Positions 34,767 through 58,515 of a DNA stretch of 64,000 bases are shown here, in pieces. Positions within the stretch are counted from its first letter, which is position 1; every line of letters starts with the position of its first letter. The translations under genes were made by a program, and so were the position numbers. Source of the stretch: Rhynchonema sp. JSB1_4 (Eukaryota; Nematoda; Chromadorea; Monhysterida; Xyalidae). The notes below the pieces were generated by a model. It worked only from the letters and a program-made list of their open reading frames with translations. It did not search any database and was not told where the DNA came from. Where the stretch lies: positions 82,290 through 146,289 of the forward strand of contig JASAMV010008164.1 in NCBI GenBank assembly GCA_030248065.1, written 5' to 3'.

Positions 34767-36371
34767 TTTGTCTGCCTCCAACCGCGTCACTGTCTGCGAC
34801 GACGCACTGCGCCGCTAGCTGACGAAGCACACGAGCGCCGCTGGACACTGGCTGGCCGTCGCTCGTCAGGCACATTCGATTTGTCAACAGTCGACGTCGA
34901 TTCAACAATCCAATCGGCGATTATCCCAATATTCATGAATTGGCCGGTTCGCGTCCATAATATTTTGGTTTTTCGCGTTTCGTTCAGCGCGTGTGTTGTC
35001 TGTGTGGGTCTGCCTGATGTCAGTACACGCTGTACGTGTGGTGTGTATCGAACGATGCAATATGCAAATGGCTGTGTCTGTGTGTGTGTGTGACGTTGAC
35101 AACAGGGCCACGCTGCTGCATACACACATGCTGTGTGCGTAGTGCGTCCTCGCCCGCTCGACCGGGCATAACAAGCTCGCTCGTCTCACGCTCATACTCT
35201 GTCCGTCTCTTGTTGTGTTGAATGAATATGGGCGCGTTGTGAAACTTTTAACTTTTTGTTTTTTTTGGCCGTTTGGCTTGCCTGTGGCATTGGCAAACTG
35301 CAAAGTGCGCAAATTGTGTCCGATTGTTGTATGTGTGAGTGTGTCACACCTGCTTGCCACATTCATGTGCTTTGTTGACGTGGTTGCGCATTCGAAACGT
35401 ATACCATACCAACCGCGGAGGTTAAAATTTTTTACTGGTCGGGGCGCACAAAACTGCTTTTGCCCCAAACCAAAATGAAGGTAACCTGAGCCCGACCCTG
35501 TCCAGGAGCGTACCTACATCAACATTGGTCCGAGTTTTGGGGACGCCACCACATTGTTAAATTCTTTTCTCCAAATCTTTTTCCTCCTCTTCTGGCGTTT
35601 GCTCAATGTTTCACTGGTTCCCGTCAAAGCTCGTGCGAATCAAACGCTGCGCCAGAGTTTTGACTTGTGTGCACAAGCAGTCACCACCAGAATTCATTGA
35701 GGGTCACGATGACCGATGCACGATCATTCATGGTCAGTTGAAACGTTCAAAGGCGGTGGGGGACGTCCGGCATCGCATGGCGTTTACCCTTTCTGGGCCA
35801 CCACTGCCATTGCCCATAATCGCTGCTTGCTGCCGCCCGAAAGCAGCAGCTGGGCAGGGCAGGCCAGTCAATAAATTTCTTTTGGTCCACGTCAGCGAGA
35901 CAGAGTATAACTTTGGCAGTGCAATCGTAAAGCTGTTGTAAAACGCAGCGCGGTGCCGTCCGTGCGTACACGTGTGTGTGTGTGTGTATTGTGTACGCGC
36001 ACTATCTCACTCTGGCGCGCTGTGTTTGTGCAAAAACGGGGCTTGGCTGCAGCAGCAGCACACAGCAGTACCCGATAGCGCAGACGCGGAACAAGAACTG
36101 GGACGAAAAATAACGCGCGCTGATGTTGTTGCGTACCCCACACCACGTAGACGAGGGAGCCCCGCGCTCTCTCTCCGTATCTGCTCTTTGGATAGCCGTC
36201 AGTCGATAGTGGCTGGGCGTCGAACAACAAAAAGAAGAAGCGGGCTGAATGTAGGGAATTGAGCGCCAACTGTTGTGGTGGTTTGAATTCGGTTGATGTG
36301 ACACACACACACACACACACGGATACGCACGAGGTGACAAAAAATAACAACACGCACGGCATCGCTTTGAC
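34767..36371. other. 5' region of EPC and divergent spacer
   Basis: Directly upstream of the EPC start, the sequence is relatively GC-rich with GT runs (35078-35094, 35971-35988) and a (CA)n run at 36301-36320. It probably contains the EPC promoter and 5' UTR. I cannot place a start site. Confidence 0.45.
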
Positions 36372-37373
36372 ATGGAAGAAAGTGCGCAAAGCATTTTCAG
36401 CAGTTGGTTGGGGAAACCGACCAACCGGGGAAAAGTTCGAAAGTTCAAAAGGACACTTTCAATAATGGGTTATATGTGTGTATAGTTCTATGGGTCAACA
36501 CCAACGGCGAGAAAAGCAACCTGAGGCTGGAACGTCCAGATGTACATGCTTTTGACAACTGTACTGTTTTCTACAATCTGCTTGTTCCAGAAAGTAAACG
36601 TTGGTCACCACCATTGGTCAGCGAGATGAGAAAGTCTCCATGTGGCTTTCACGTGGGTGAAAGTGCCAAAATTTAGCGCGCTTCGCGCGCATTATCACAT
36701 TTTGTACAGTATCCGGTGTAAAAAGTGCGAAATTCTAGACAAGCACTGGATTAAAGTGACTTTTCAAAAATGGAACAAGCACTATAGATAAAAATGACTT
36801 CTTGGATTTGGGCTCCTCCCTTGGCCAAAAGCTACATGGGTCCGCCACACCCACACCAAACAATCAGTCAAAAAGAACCAAGAGAAGAACAATGCAGATG
36901 CGCTCCGGCCAAATGGCAACACAGGGGCCGTATGAAATGTCATGAATCTGGTTGGTTGTGCATCACGATATCTGGGATATGGGCTGGGCACAACGAACAG
37001 CCCAACACGTGAACGTGTCGAATTCCTTCAAAAGACAGCACAACCCGAACAGCACGGGTTCGCTGGCACTGGCCCTGGCGCAATGGGACCGGGCGGTCAA
37101 TTCGACTTCATCTGCGAATACGATAATCGCTCGGAACGTGTTTCACAGGTGAAGTGGTCGCCCGGTTTTTCACTCTGTGAAATCAATTCCATTCGCCCCG
37201 CGAGCACAGAATGAAACTCCCAGTGAAAGAACAGCAAAACGCACCGTTGTCATCACAAAGGTCGAGACATCACCACATGCCAGCAGCGTTCGAATTGATT
37301 GGCGACGACACCGGGCATTGACCAGTTCAGCATCAGTGGTATGCTGGTCGGCGAGTTGGTCGGTCGTCAGGTC
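36372..37373 (+). CDS. uncertain plus-strand gene or gene fragment
   Basis: A possible first exon starts at an ATG at 36372 (MEESAQSIFSSWLGKP, basic tail) and could end at 36463 before GTTATATG. A second exon at about 36999-37148 (acceptor AACAG at 36994-36998) is open in two frames. One reads HGFAGTGPGAMGPGGQFDF, the other NSTGSLALALAQWDRAVNST. A third open block is 37229-37370. Several phase chains are possible and none gives a protein I recognise. It is transcribed away from EPC if real. A fragmentary or decaying gene is equally possible. Confidence 0.25.
36600..36848. mobile_element. GGCGGATCC-type repeat, copy 2 (partial)
   Basis: The right part matches copies 1 and 3: TTAGCGCGCTTCGCGCGC, ATAGATAAAAATGACTT, CTCCCTTGGCCAAAAGCT and the end CATGGGTCCGCCAC. 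The left end cannot be placed exactly. Confidence 0.6.
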
Positions 37374-37440
37374 ACGTCACTTTTTTGCTTCCAAAATGAT
37401 CGACATTTGCATAGAAAATTGTAAAAAATTTGGTTAGCTC

Positions 37441-38308
37441 GAAGGTATGTATGTTTGTTCCTGGACTTAAAACAACAGCAACATCCAATCAAAATCGTAC
37501 TTCCTGACAAAATGTCGCAAGTCCAGAGACGATTAGCATGAGAGTCAACAGCAAATGTGAAATGGCCTTCCTGATGCTGGGGGTTGCAATGTTTCCGGGT
37601 CTCACACAGAACACATCCGGGTGGCTTCATATAATTGTGAAAATAAGCCTCTCTTTTCAGCTAACTCGTGTATTTCAGCACATCATTCGTCAGCGTAGCT
37701 CTGTGGATCGTTCACTTTCAACCACGCCAGCAAACAATGTCAACTGCAATGAATCAGCTGTCACCACATGAAATTCGATCAAAACAAGATCACCGTGCCG
37801 AGTGCCGTCTTCCGCGATGTCGTGTTAGGTGTCTGAATAAAAGCATCGTTACTGGGCTGGGGACTATTTTAGCCGTGTTTTCAAAAATTCCTGATGTGAT
37901 GTTAAAATGTTCTTCAAAATCGCCGCAAAACCAGAGTTCTTTCGCGCTCTGACTGTTCTTTATGTTTAATTTGTGATAATGTTTGGTCACGTGTTTTCTT
38001 ATTACTTTCGACTAAAAATATGCAGTGTGACCACTCAATATTACCACATTGAAGACCGCCGGCAATAACACACCAATAATTCGTTGTTTCCAGGATTACA
38101 ATTCATTTGGTTATATTCGCACATGCAACATTGTCCGAAACAATTACACAACATAGAAATCAAATGAATTTCTAAAACCATAATTTCGGGCTGAACGATT
38201 GAAACTTTTAAGAGAAGTATACTGTATAATCATTTTCATTGTATACAAGCTCATGATCAGTGTCGGTATAATTTGGCATTCGACAATTATACATAGAAAT
38301 GAAAGTCG
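37441..38308. other. spacer between the fragment and the PAF-acetylhydrolase gene
   Basis: No gene recognised; AT-rich. It must contain the 3' UTR of the PAF-acetylhydrolase gene at its right end. Confidence 0.5.
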
Positions 38309-41304
38309 TCAATATGGTTTCCAGGTTTGATCGTGTTTGAGTGCCTTTTCTGTCTTCGTACTAACCGGCACCAACAGAGTGCTCGCAAATTCACTCTGAA
38401 GTTTGTCAGATGGAAAATTAGTCGGCGATGATGTTTCATAGAATTCCTTGGCGCACGCCGCCGTCAATTTTTCGCATTCGAGATTGTCCAGTTTTGGTCC
38501 ACCAATCCAGCCGGGCATGATTCGACCTTCCTCGCAGAAACTGAATGCAACATAAGTTCAGTAGCAAGATATTGTCAAAATTCACAGGAGAGTGTCGACA
38601 CACCTGATGTGTTCGGTGTCCTTGACAGTGATCATTTTCACATTGTCAGCATCGAGTGCCATCAACGCCATGCGACGTTCGATCTCGCGTTTGTGATGGA
38701 TGTCGGCGTTGACGAACAGTAGGGGTCTGAATGTCAACAAATGTACATTGATTGGTGCTGGGCTGGAAATTTTATTTAAAAGGTCTCAAATTCAGTGAAA
38801 TTTAACGGAGTTCGCTAAGAAAACGCAAAAAATGCAACTTTATTAATTGACAAGCCACTTTTGTGACTTGGTTTGAATCATTTGGTGTTCACGATATATC
38901 AGCGTGGTAAAGTGGTCTGTCTCTGGGTGGATCGATGATTGTTGCTGTTTGGTATCAGACACAATAGTTTGTGGTCGCATAGCAAGATTTACACAATACC
39001 ATGTAGGTACCGTACAGTTCCGGGTGCAATTCTAGGCTGAAAGTTGAAGTCGCGTGCACGCGCGTGCACGCGACTTCCTAGTGCTAAAACATAGGCAGCG
39101 CACGCGCAAAACTTCGCGTGCACGCACGTGCACGCGAAGTTACTTCGACTTTTGCCTATACTTTGCACTGTTTCGCACGCGCGTGCACGCAACTTCAACT
39201 TTCAGCCTAGAATTGCACCCGGTACTGTACATGCATCGCATACTGTGTCTCGTGTATCACGGGAAGGTATTGCTCCCCCGAAAAAGTTTTTAAAAATTCT
39301 CAAAAACTTTATTAATTTTTCTTGTCCAATCCTGGGTGGGAACGCATGTATGTACCATGGCTCAAATTAATGCCAGAATTAAACTTGGTGATCGGCTGGA
39401 ATCAAAATGAGTTTGGCTTTGCCCGATTTCACAGACACCGTCAAGGCCCGTCGGTGTAAACACCTTTGTCCAATTGACCTTCTCAGAAAGCGCCACAAGC
39501 AGGTCGTATTGCGCGCGTGAAGCATCACTTGTTGCCCACGTCATTACCTATGACATTCGACTACTTGTTTGCAATAGTCCTCGGTCATCCAGAACATGGT
39601 GCAATCCAACAACAGCGCCTTGTCAATCAATCGCCGTTCGCTGTCATTCACAATCGCGCGCAGCACGGTCGGACCTCCGAGTGAATAACTGAAACATCGT
39701 TGTTTATGAGAACAATAGAATATAATCACAAGATGTTGGGTGACTTATCCTGATCGACCAATCTTTGGTTTCAAGCCTTTAAAACATGACATCATACCCG
39801 GCCACAACCAATTTGTCCACTTGCATTCGATTGGTGAAATATCGAACAAAATCGAAGCCGGCTCCAATGTGAATGTCTTTCTTGTCCAGTTTGCCCTCGT
39901 TCAATTTGCAAACCAATTCGCAAGCACTCAGCAGCTCCCTGGCTCGTTGCTCAATCAACGGCTCGAAGTATTCGCCTCTGAATCGAAGAGATAATAATTT
40001 TAACCCACACTGCACAAAGTATACCACCGACATTGGAGCACGCATGAAAAAGGGGTTGTAAAGAAGAACTTGGTAAATCACAAAAATTCAAGGCTGAGTT
40101 TGCCATACACGCCATGTGCCGAATGATTAGTAGCTACAGTGGCGTTCGTCATATGTGGCCACTTTGAACGCGTGCCGTGCCCTGTTTTTTTACACCGACC
40201 CAAATGGGTACTATAGTCTTGCTCGCTTACCTCGTGTGCTGAAGAAAAAGGCGTGCGGCGCGCGTGCCGTCACGGCTGAGGCGCGCGAAAGCGGCCACAT
40301 ACGGAGAGCATCACTGTAGTGGTTATAAGATCGAACACCTAATGACACCGACCGCCCACAAATGAGACAAAGCGCTCAGTACCAGCCTAAAATTTTTGAC
40401 ATCGGTCCTTCTTGGCACTTTCCACTTGACTTCGTGTGTACTGCGATAGCTCCAGATGCACGAGCCATCGCCGTGTTCGATCGCAAACACGATGAATCCC
40501 TGAGCTACCAAGGCCGCCGAAAGACCAGCCTGCATGAATCGTGTACCTGTGTCGTTGTTAAAAGTAGTTTATTCCAGACATATTGAATACATTCAAACTG
40601 AAACATCAACTAGCCTCCATATCCGGTGCTGATGACAATGACAGGGTATTTGATGGAATCGCCCTTCAACGGTTGTTGCCACTCAATCTCCACGGTGACG
40701 CGTCGATGTTTGCGCCAGTTATGTTTCATCAACCATTTGCCCAGCAAAGGCACAAACGCACCTGCGCGCTCACAATTGATACATAGGATGTTTTTTCCAC
40801 AATTACGTACGTTAGCACTCGACAATGTGAATTTGGACAGACTAGAATGATTGTCGGAATCAGGATTCGAAGTCCAGGCAAACATATGGTCGGGACAAAT
40901 CACTTCTGATCACTATATAAAAACATTCAACATTAAAGAAACTGGGGAGCAACTTGTCGGCCAGAGAGGATTGCACCACACTGCGGGTCAAAAAATAGAC
41001 TACAACTGTAGCAAATATGTGTCCCGAACGAATTTCTGCCCACATGGGCTTACCACATAGTATCCTTACCTCCCATACTGGCAATGCCTTGGGTGTATCC
41101 TTCCGGTATAGGCATGTGTTCGCGTTGATTGGTGTTGTCGGGTGGGAACCATCGCATTGAGCCGGACGGATTGGAATTGGCTGATGGATAGTAGATGCGC
41201 ACAAAGTCACCGTCGTGTCCATTGGTCATCAGATCCACACACGACACAACCGTGCCTGTGTCTGAGCTGGCCAGGGTCATTGGACGCAGGTCGAGTGTCG
41301 GCAT
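38309..41304 (-). CDS. PAF-acetylhydrolase (isoform II / plasma type), alpha/beta-hydrolase
   Basis: Seven exons: 41070-41304, 40615-40761, 40387-40546, 39798-39977, 39548-39688, 38604-38726, 38309-38540 (stop TGA); 405 residues. Features in order: ISTGYGGTRFMQAG and IVFAIEHGDGS (oxyanion-side strand), nucleophile elbow GYSLGG (Ser), ALLLDCTMFW (Asp of the triad), PLLFVNADI, and TVKDTEHI (His). This is the lipase-like family PF03403, which removes short acyl chains at sn-2 of platelet-activating factor and oxidised phospholipids. I chose the ATG at 41304 because the frame upstream lacks homology; no signal peptide is seen, so an intracellular form is likely. Phase matching needs GC-AG introns after exon 2 (G|GCTAGT) and probably after exon 3 (AG|GCTGGT). 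For the latter a downstream GT donor also keeps phase but would add about 15 hydrophobic residues. Confidence 0.92.
39012..39230. mobile_element. palindromic element with alternating CGCGTGCACGCG blocks
   Basis: Inverted ends: the left has CGGGTGCAATTCTAGGCTGA and the right is its complement, finishing GCACCCGGTACTGTAC. Inside, GCGTGCACGC blocks occur four times around smaller palindromes. A solo copy of the end (GAATTGCACCCGGTACTGTA) is at 8632-8651. It lies in the last-but-one large intron of the PAF-acetylhydrolase gene. Confidence 0.88.
40134..40319. mobile_element. MITE with CTACAGTG ends
   Basis: The left end CTACAGTGGCGTTCGTCATA, then TGTGGCC, is inverted at the right (GGCCACATACGGAGAGCATC, then ACTGTAG). 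Length about 186 bp. Located in PAF-acetylhydrolase intron 3. Confidence 0.75.
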
Positions 41305-43356
41305 TGTGTACCTGCTGGTCAGGCACGCACAATCTTGAATATTGTGTTGGCTGCTCGCAAATGCGGCATGTGCACAGTCAGAATGGGGCTGTTGAAAATG
41401 TTTTCTTTGTAAAAATCTGTTGCTGTGGCTAAATGAACAGCGCACACAAAGACTAATACGTCGAATGTACAAAAGAACCTGCGAACACACTTTTCAAAGC
41501 CCAAACATAGCAGCTGCTTCTTGTCTGGAAAACCGGGACATAAACTACATGGACGCACGTCAGCGTCAAATGTTCTCGCGTCTAATGCACGTTAGGTATG
41601 AACCTGGGCACACCCAGCTGACAACCTCGCAGCAGTATTATACATAACGTCAACGTAACACACCAACAGCGAAATATGGATATTCTGAGCCTGCACCGTC
41701 CACTGCAAATAACTAGTTATCGCGTGCACACTGCTTACGCTGCTGCACACACATTTTCTGTTGTATATCGATTTAGATTATAAATTTGCGGCAATTTGCA
41801 CTCTGAACACAGATGAAAAAGTGTGCGTTGCTATGGGAAAGTAAAAAGACATTGCGCAAAAAATAGCCGCGCTGAATGTGCTGTGCCAGTATTTGCACCG
41901 TGGCACGTGCATTTTGATGCAGCGAGATACGTAAGCAACGTCCCCAACAAATAGCACTGCACCATATCTCCATGTGGAGATCGGGACAGGACGGACCATG
42001 ACTGGGAAATTGACGAAAACCTAAGTGGTCGACCAAGTTCTTTTCGATGCTTTGCACGCCTTTTCGTCTATTTGTGGCAGCGTGCAATATGTAAGAACAT
42101 AAGTAGTAAGTTACAACATATTGGTCGAAAACACGGTTCCGATCGATTCAGTTTATACAGAGTTGACCGTATTCATTTGAAACATACACAGGTTACTTGC
42201 ATAAGGGGTTTTGGGAAGCCACAACTGTGCAATGAAACGTGCATATTGGGTACCAAACATATGTATCTGTCTGACTTCATGCGTGTATTTCAAAAAAATG
42301 CGTTTGTGTACCAACATAACTGAAAGTCAGTCAGCAAAATGTACTTGTTTAATATCACGCATCGTATACTTGGTGCGAGCCAGAGCCATTAATTGAAAAT
42401 AACAAGATTGAAATGACGCCAGCGCATCGGCCAGTCTGCGCACGTGTCGAGTCAAATCGAGGATTGATGAGTGAACATTTGGAAATGTGTTTGTGGGCAG
42501 AGGCAAGGTTGTCACGGTCGACCCTCTAAATAGTGAATCGGTTCGGACCAACGTTTTCGTTCACATACAGTACAGAGAAGTAATTTGGAAGTTGACGGCA
42601 GATTGCCGACCCAACTTTCGTTAACTAGAGATTCATTACAGGGAGGGCTGACTGTAGTGCCATGTCATGATGCAAGTTGCGGCTCATGTCTGAATCTCGA
42701 GATCCATTTCGCGATAAGCCACGCTGGTTGTTTGTTTGGGTACAACGTTCGTCGGATTGCTGAGCTGATACTGATCGTTTTATCATGTGGATGCAGAAAC
42801 ACAGAATTAGCCAAAATCTGCCACGGTAGCGAGAATCGACATCATGTTCATAGTATTAGATGGATGAGATCAAAAGACAACAATGGAAAACGAATGAAAA
42901 TGGAACCACTTAGAGATCAAACCGGTCAGAACTCACAACATTGCGCGACACACGCAATACATCAGAACCAAAATAATACCTGCAGTTGCACCACAGTACA
43001 GAAAACCCGGTATACATCAAGTGACAAAAATGAAAATACGTACAATCGTACAATCCACCCTCTTTATCGTGACAAGAGCGGAACCCGTAAATTTCCAGTC
43101 ACTTGACGAATATTTTCCCTAAAGGGACCCAACTATGCAGCTAAAAATATTGTTCAAAATTTTTCTCTTTACAGAGGACCAACATAAAGAGGGCAAAGCG
43201 TACTACAACCTACAACCTGAAAGTAAGAACCGGGAAGGTTCGAAACAAGTACGAACTATTTTTACCAAAATTGTTTGCCGAAGAAAACCATGGCAGTACC
43301 AAACATTTTTCTTGAGGAGACCCGAATTTTCAGCTGTGCACCCCCTAACTCATGAT
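41305..43356. other. intergenic region between PAF-acetylhydrolase and MCM5
   Basis: No gene recognised on either strand. The left end should hold the PAF-acetylhydrolase promoter and the right end the MCM5 3' UTR. No palindrome or TGATGTTTCA word was noticed. Confidence 0.5.
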
Positions 43357-55152
<11,796 letters not shown>

Positions 55153-55239
55153 TTTTGGTCGTTTTACGGAAAGCCGCCGAACCGAGATTGCAGCAATTGA
55201 AAGTTCTGCATACAAACAAACATTCTCAATGATTATTAT

Positions 55240-56531
55240 CAGAGATCGGAAACGGGCCGGCCCGGCCCGGCAGGGCCGCGATTTTGGAGTTGGTCGACCG
55301 GGCCGGGCCGGAGATTTGGGAGGACCGGGCCGGGCCGGGCCGAGCAGCCCGGCCCGGTCCGGCCCGGTATGCCTAAATTTGAACGAAATTACCATTTCTT
55401 GAACCAAAATTTTCAAAATTTTTGCGCTTGGCGCAATAACATTTCCTAGTTCTTGATCTTTTCAGTCAACGTTTTGAAGAAAGAAGCAGTAGCTACCCAT
55501 ACCCAGGCCTTTGCTTTGCAGCAATCAACCTACTGTACCACCAAAAAAGCCTGCCTGCAATCAACCTACCTACTGTACCGAACCGACCGGCCGAGCTGGG
55601 GGGAGTCGTCCGGGAACAAAATTTTATGTCTACATATTGATGAGAATGTACTCTTAAATAAGCGCTAATTTCGCGCGTCACGCGCGATGTTTCGCCTACA
55701 TGGAATGGAGTGAAAAATAGCGATTTTAAACCATTTTGAGCCAAAAATTATACCTACTACTGCACCAGTGTGGTGGCAGGCCAATCGACCCAAGATACCC
55801 TACTAGGGGGGGGAAGGTTTCGGACTTACTCGAGATACCCCCAGAGGCTACCCAAGATACCCCTATGGTCCGTCAAAAGGCGAAAAAAGGCCGTTTTTTG
55901 CATGCAATTTTACTGCAAAATTGGCCTAAAAATGGGTACTTTTTGACATTTTTGCCGAAAATTGGCCTAAAATGACCATTTTTGGGTGTTTGCGCGCGGA
56001 GCGCGCGATTTTTGGGGGTCCCGAGGTCGAAAAACACCTATTTTTGCCTTTGAAAACCATAAATCTACTTACTCGAGATACCCTTTGGGGTCGGCTCGAG
56101 ATAGATACCCTTACCCTTCCCCCCCATCCCCCCCCTAAGGGTTGACTCGAGATAGATACCCCTTAGGGGGGGAATCCCCCCCCCCCCCGCCCCCCCCCCC
56201 AGGAACTACACTGCAGTGTACTGCACCAACCGGGGCGGCGACTTACGTACTGCATCAGGATGGCGCGTCAATCTACCTACCTACCTACCATTCCCCTCCC
56301 CCCCGTCTGTACCAGTGAAAACAAGTATTCTGCAGAAAATTTTCGAATTTTTTTCAGCTTTTTGGACTTTTTTTGTTTTCAGCCCTTGAAAATTGGCTGA
56401 CCGGGCCGGGCCGGGCCGGGCCGACCTCAAGCCAAAACGGGCCGGGCCGACCTGCAGCCCTCCACCGGGCCGGGCCGGGCCGGACTTTTGGCCGACCGGG
56501 CCGACTTTACCCGGCCCGTTTCCGATCTCTG
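55240..56531. mobile_element. GGGCCGG-type hAT-like element with nested insertions, upstream of MCM5
   Basis: The left end CAGAGATCGGAAACGGGCCG and the right end CGGCCCGTTTCCGATCTCTG are inverted. The centre (about 55760-56240) holds other MITE sequence with CGAGATACCC repeats and CCCCCAGGAACTACACTG, plus a long C run (56176-56200). The element starts about 90 bp upstream of the MCM5 ATG. Confidence 0.78.
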
Positions 56532-57683
56532 ATTATCGGTTTTATTCAATCAGAGCAGCAAACTGAGTGAGAGAGACGGAAGATGTGAAAACCCCAATTT
56601 CGTTTTCTTTTCCGAACCGATGCTTTGAATTTCGCGCGCTCTTGTGCAACAGCGGAGGAGCGTCACGGTAACCGCAAGGAACATTTTGTGTATTTGTATG
56701 TATATGTATACAGTCACTCACTATTCGTTACAGTGATGTCAACGGGACAAAGAAAAATTATCGCTTCAACGAATATATCGCTATATCGAATATCGTTATA
56801 ACCAATAGTGACTGTATAGAGCCTAAAGCCTTGTTGCAAGAGTGAGCCTAAGACTTAACTTTACATACATATGTGCCTAACTCCAAGCCCAACCGACAAG
56901 CCTGTCTCCAACCAACTCGATCCGAATGAATTTTATGTGGAGGGATGGTTCTTGGACCCGGTGGGCGCAATAGGCATAAACGCTGGGTGGCGACAAGAAG
57001 CAGAGATGAACCCACTGGATTTCTTTTTTCATGGCCACATGAAAACTGAAACATTGCGGCGACCGCCGAACATTCCATCAATGATGTTTTAATTGAAGCA
57101 CAAGGTTGAAAATGTCACACGAGCCATCGGTGCCAGAGACAGAGATTAAAAAAAGATTTTTCTGTTTTTCATTGTTTAAAAATTTTTCTTCTTTTAGAGT
57201 TTTTCAACTTCAAGTAGTAGAATTCCCTAAATTTACAAAAAAACAAGAAAATTTTTTAAATCACCGCTGATTGGTGCTCAAACACTTGATAACGCTTGGG
57301 TCGTTGTGACTCGGTTGAGACTGTGTTCGCAAATGTTCGACAATTTTGTTGGTCACACGCACGACTGAAGAATGAGACGACGTTTGTGCGTTCTGCTTCG
57401 CTTGTGTGCGCCAGTTTGTTCAATTTTTTATTGTTGTCCTCATGATGAAAGTGATCTCACCGTATTTTTATGATGCGTGCTGCTTCTACAAAAAGGCCAT
57501 CGTCCACAAGTTTTGATTTACAATGCGAAACCACGCTGACCAAAAATCGTCCCTAAACTGATGAGCCGTGCCCGCAAAAGCTAACCATGTTGTTGAAATC
57601 TCCGCTCTTTATAGTTCTTGTGCCCACACTTATTCGGAACCTATATGGGTCCAAAATGCTCGGACCAAAAAAACAAGCCCAGA

Positions 57684-58168
57684 TTTAAAGGGGCGGACTC
57701 ATTGCTAAAAGTGCTCTTTTTATGACTTCAGCTTGTAGCTGGGATATGTGCGATCAGAATGACATCAAAATTAAATTAATCGGATAAAAATCGACCGAGA
57801 TTGAAGCGATTGAATCGGTCCAACCAGGAACAAAAATAATTTTGGACCAGCTGCATTTTTATTGCAAATCAGGGGAACCTCGTACTCTGGCCATGAAACA
57901 TTCAGACAAATAGTCGTTTTTATATAATCACTGCGTGACTTGGCTGTCAGCTGGCTGACCTCAAGTACACCAAGAAATGTGTCTTTGTTTTCATATGGAA
58001 AGGACTGTAAAAATTATTTTTGTTCCTAGTCGACCCGATTCAATCGCTTCGATCTCGGCCGATTCCGAACCGATCGGCTTAATCTTGGTGGCTTTGTGAT
58101 GGCGCGGGTCGCAGCTACACGCTGAAACCATAAACAGGGCACTTTTAGCAATCAGTCGCCCCCTTTAA
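57684..58168. mobile_element. foldback element, about 0.5 kb
   Basis: The left arm (TTTAAAGGGGCGGACTCATT, then GAGATTGAAGCGATTGAATCGG and AGGAACAAAAATAATTTT) is an imperfect reverse complement of 58005-58168. No coding frame. Confidence 0.75.
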
Positions 58169-58371
58169 CTTTTTCCGTGTCAGAAAACTCCCAGCACCCA
58201 TAGTTCAGCAAAATTTAGTTTGATTACATGCATTTTCAATAGCGTTCTGGGACTTTTGAAACACCCTGGAAAATCTATTCGAAATTTTTCCAGCATAGAA
58301 AGCACGTCTAGGTGCAGATAACCTGCTTTCTACATTTACTGAATATTTTTTTCAAAACATTTCTACCGGTG

Positions 58372-58515
58372 TTAAGGCCTAACTATACTTTGTTCTCTCA
58401 GAGAACAAAGAACAAATTCTCGCGCGCTGATTGCTCCACGTATGTTCAACAGTCAATCAGCGCGCGAGAATTTGTTCTTTGTTTTCTGAGAGAACGAAGT
58501 ATAGTTAGGCCTTAA
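58372..58515. mobile_element. near-perfect 144-bp hairpin
   Basis: Arms of about 62 bp, TTAAGGCCTAACTATACTTT through to CGCGCGCTGATTG and its complement, differ at only a few bases around a 15-20-bp loop. Each arm holds TCTCAGAGAACAAAGAACAA. Confidence 0.9.

Larger units (their letters stand above)
3223..40608. repeat. dispersed 10-bp word TGATGTTTCA (24 exact copies)
   Basis: Plus-strand copies start at 3223, 3515, 6713, 8920, 10263, 14417, 20967, 21919, 24103, 28343, 29456 and 38429. Copies as TGAAACATCA start at 4702, 7027, 9408, 10085, 11907, 20873, 22402, 26116, 27326, 32878, 34217 and 40599. One-mismatch versions occur near 3178, 18598, 23961, 27906, 28711, 30149, 39690 and 60410. Flanking bases vary, so the unit is the 10-mer itself. 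Copies at 6713/7027 and 8920/9408 are paired arms of palindromes; the others are unrelated in context. None is seen from 40.6 to 64 kb. Positions were found by eye and may miss a few. Confidence 0.85.

Noticed and set aside
37290..37430. Plus-strand frame reading GIDQFSISGMLVGELVGRQV as a continuing protein
   Set aside because: It needs a one-base shift from the upstream open block (a TGA intervenes). I could not find an intron to explain it, so it is left as part of the uncertain fragment.
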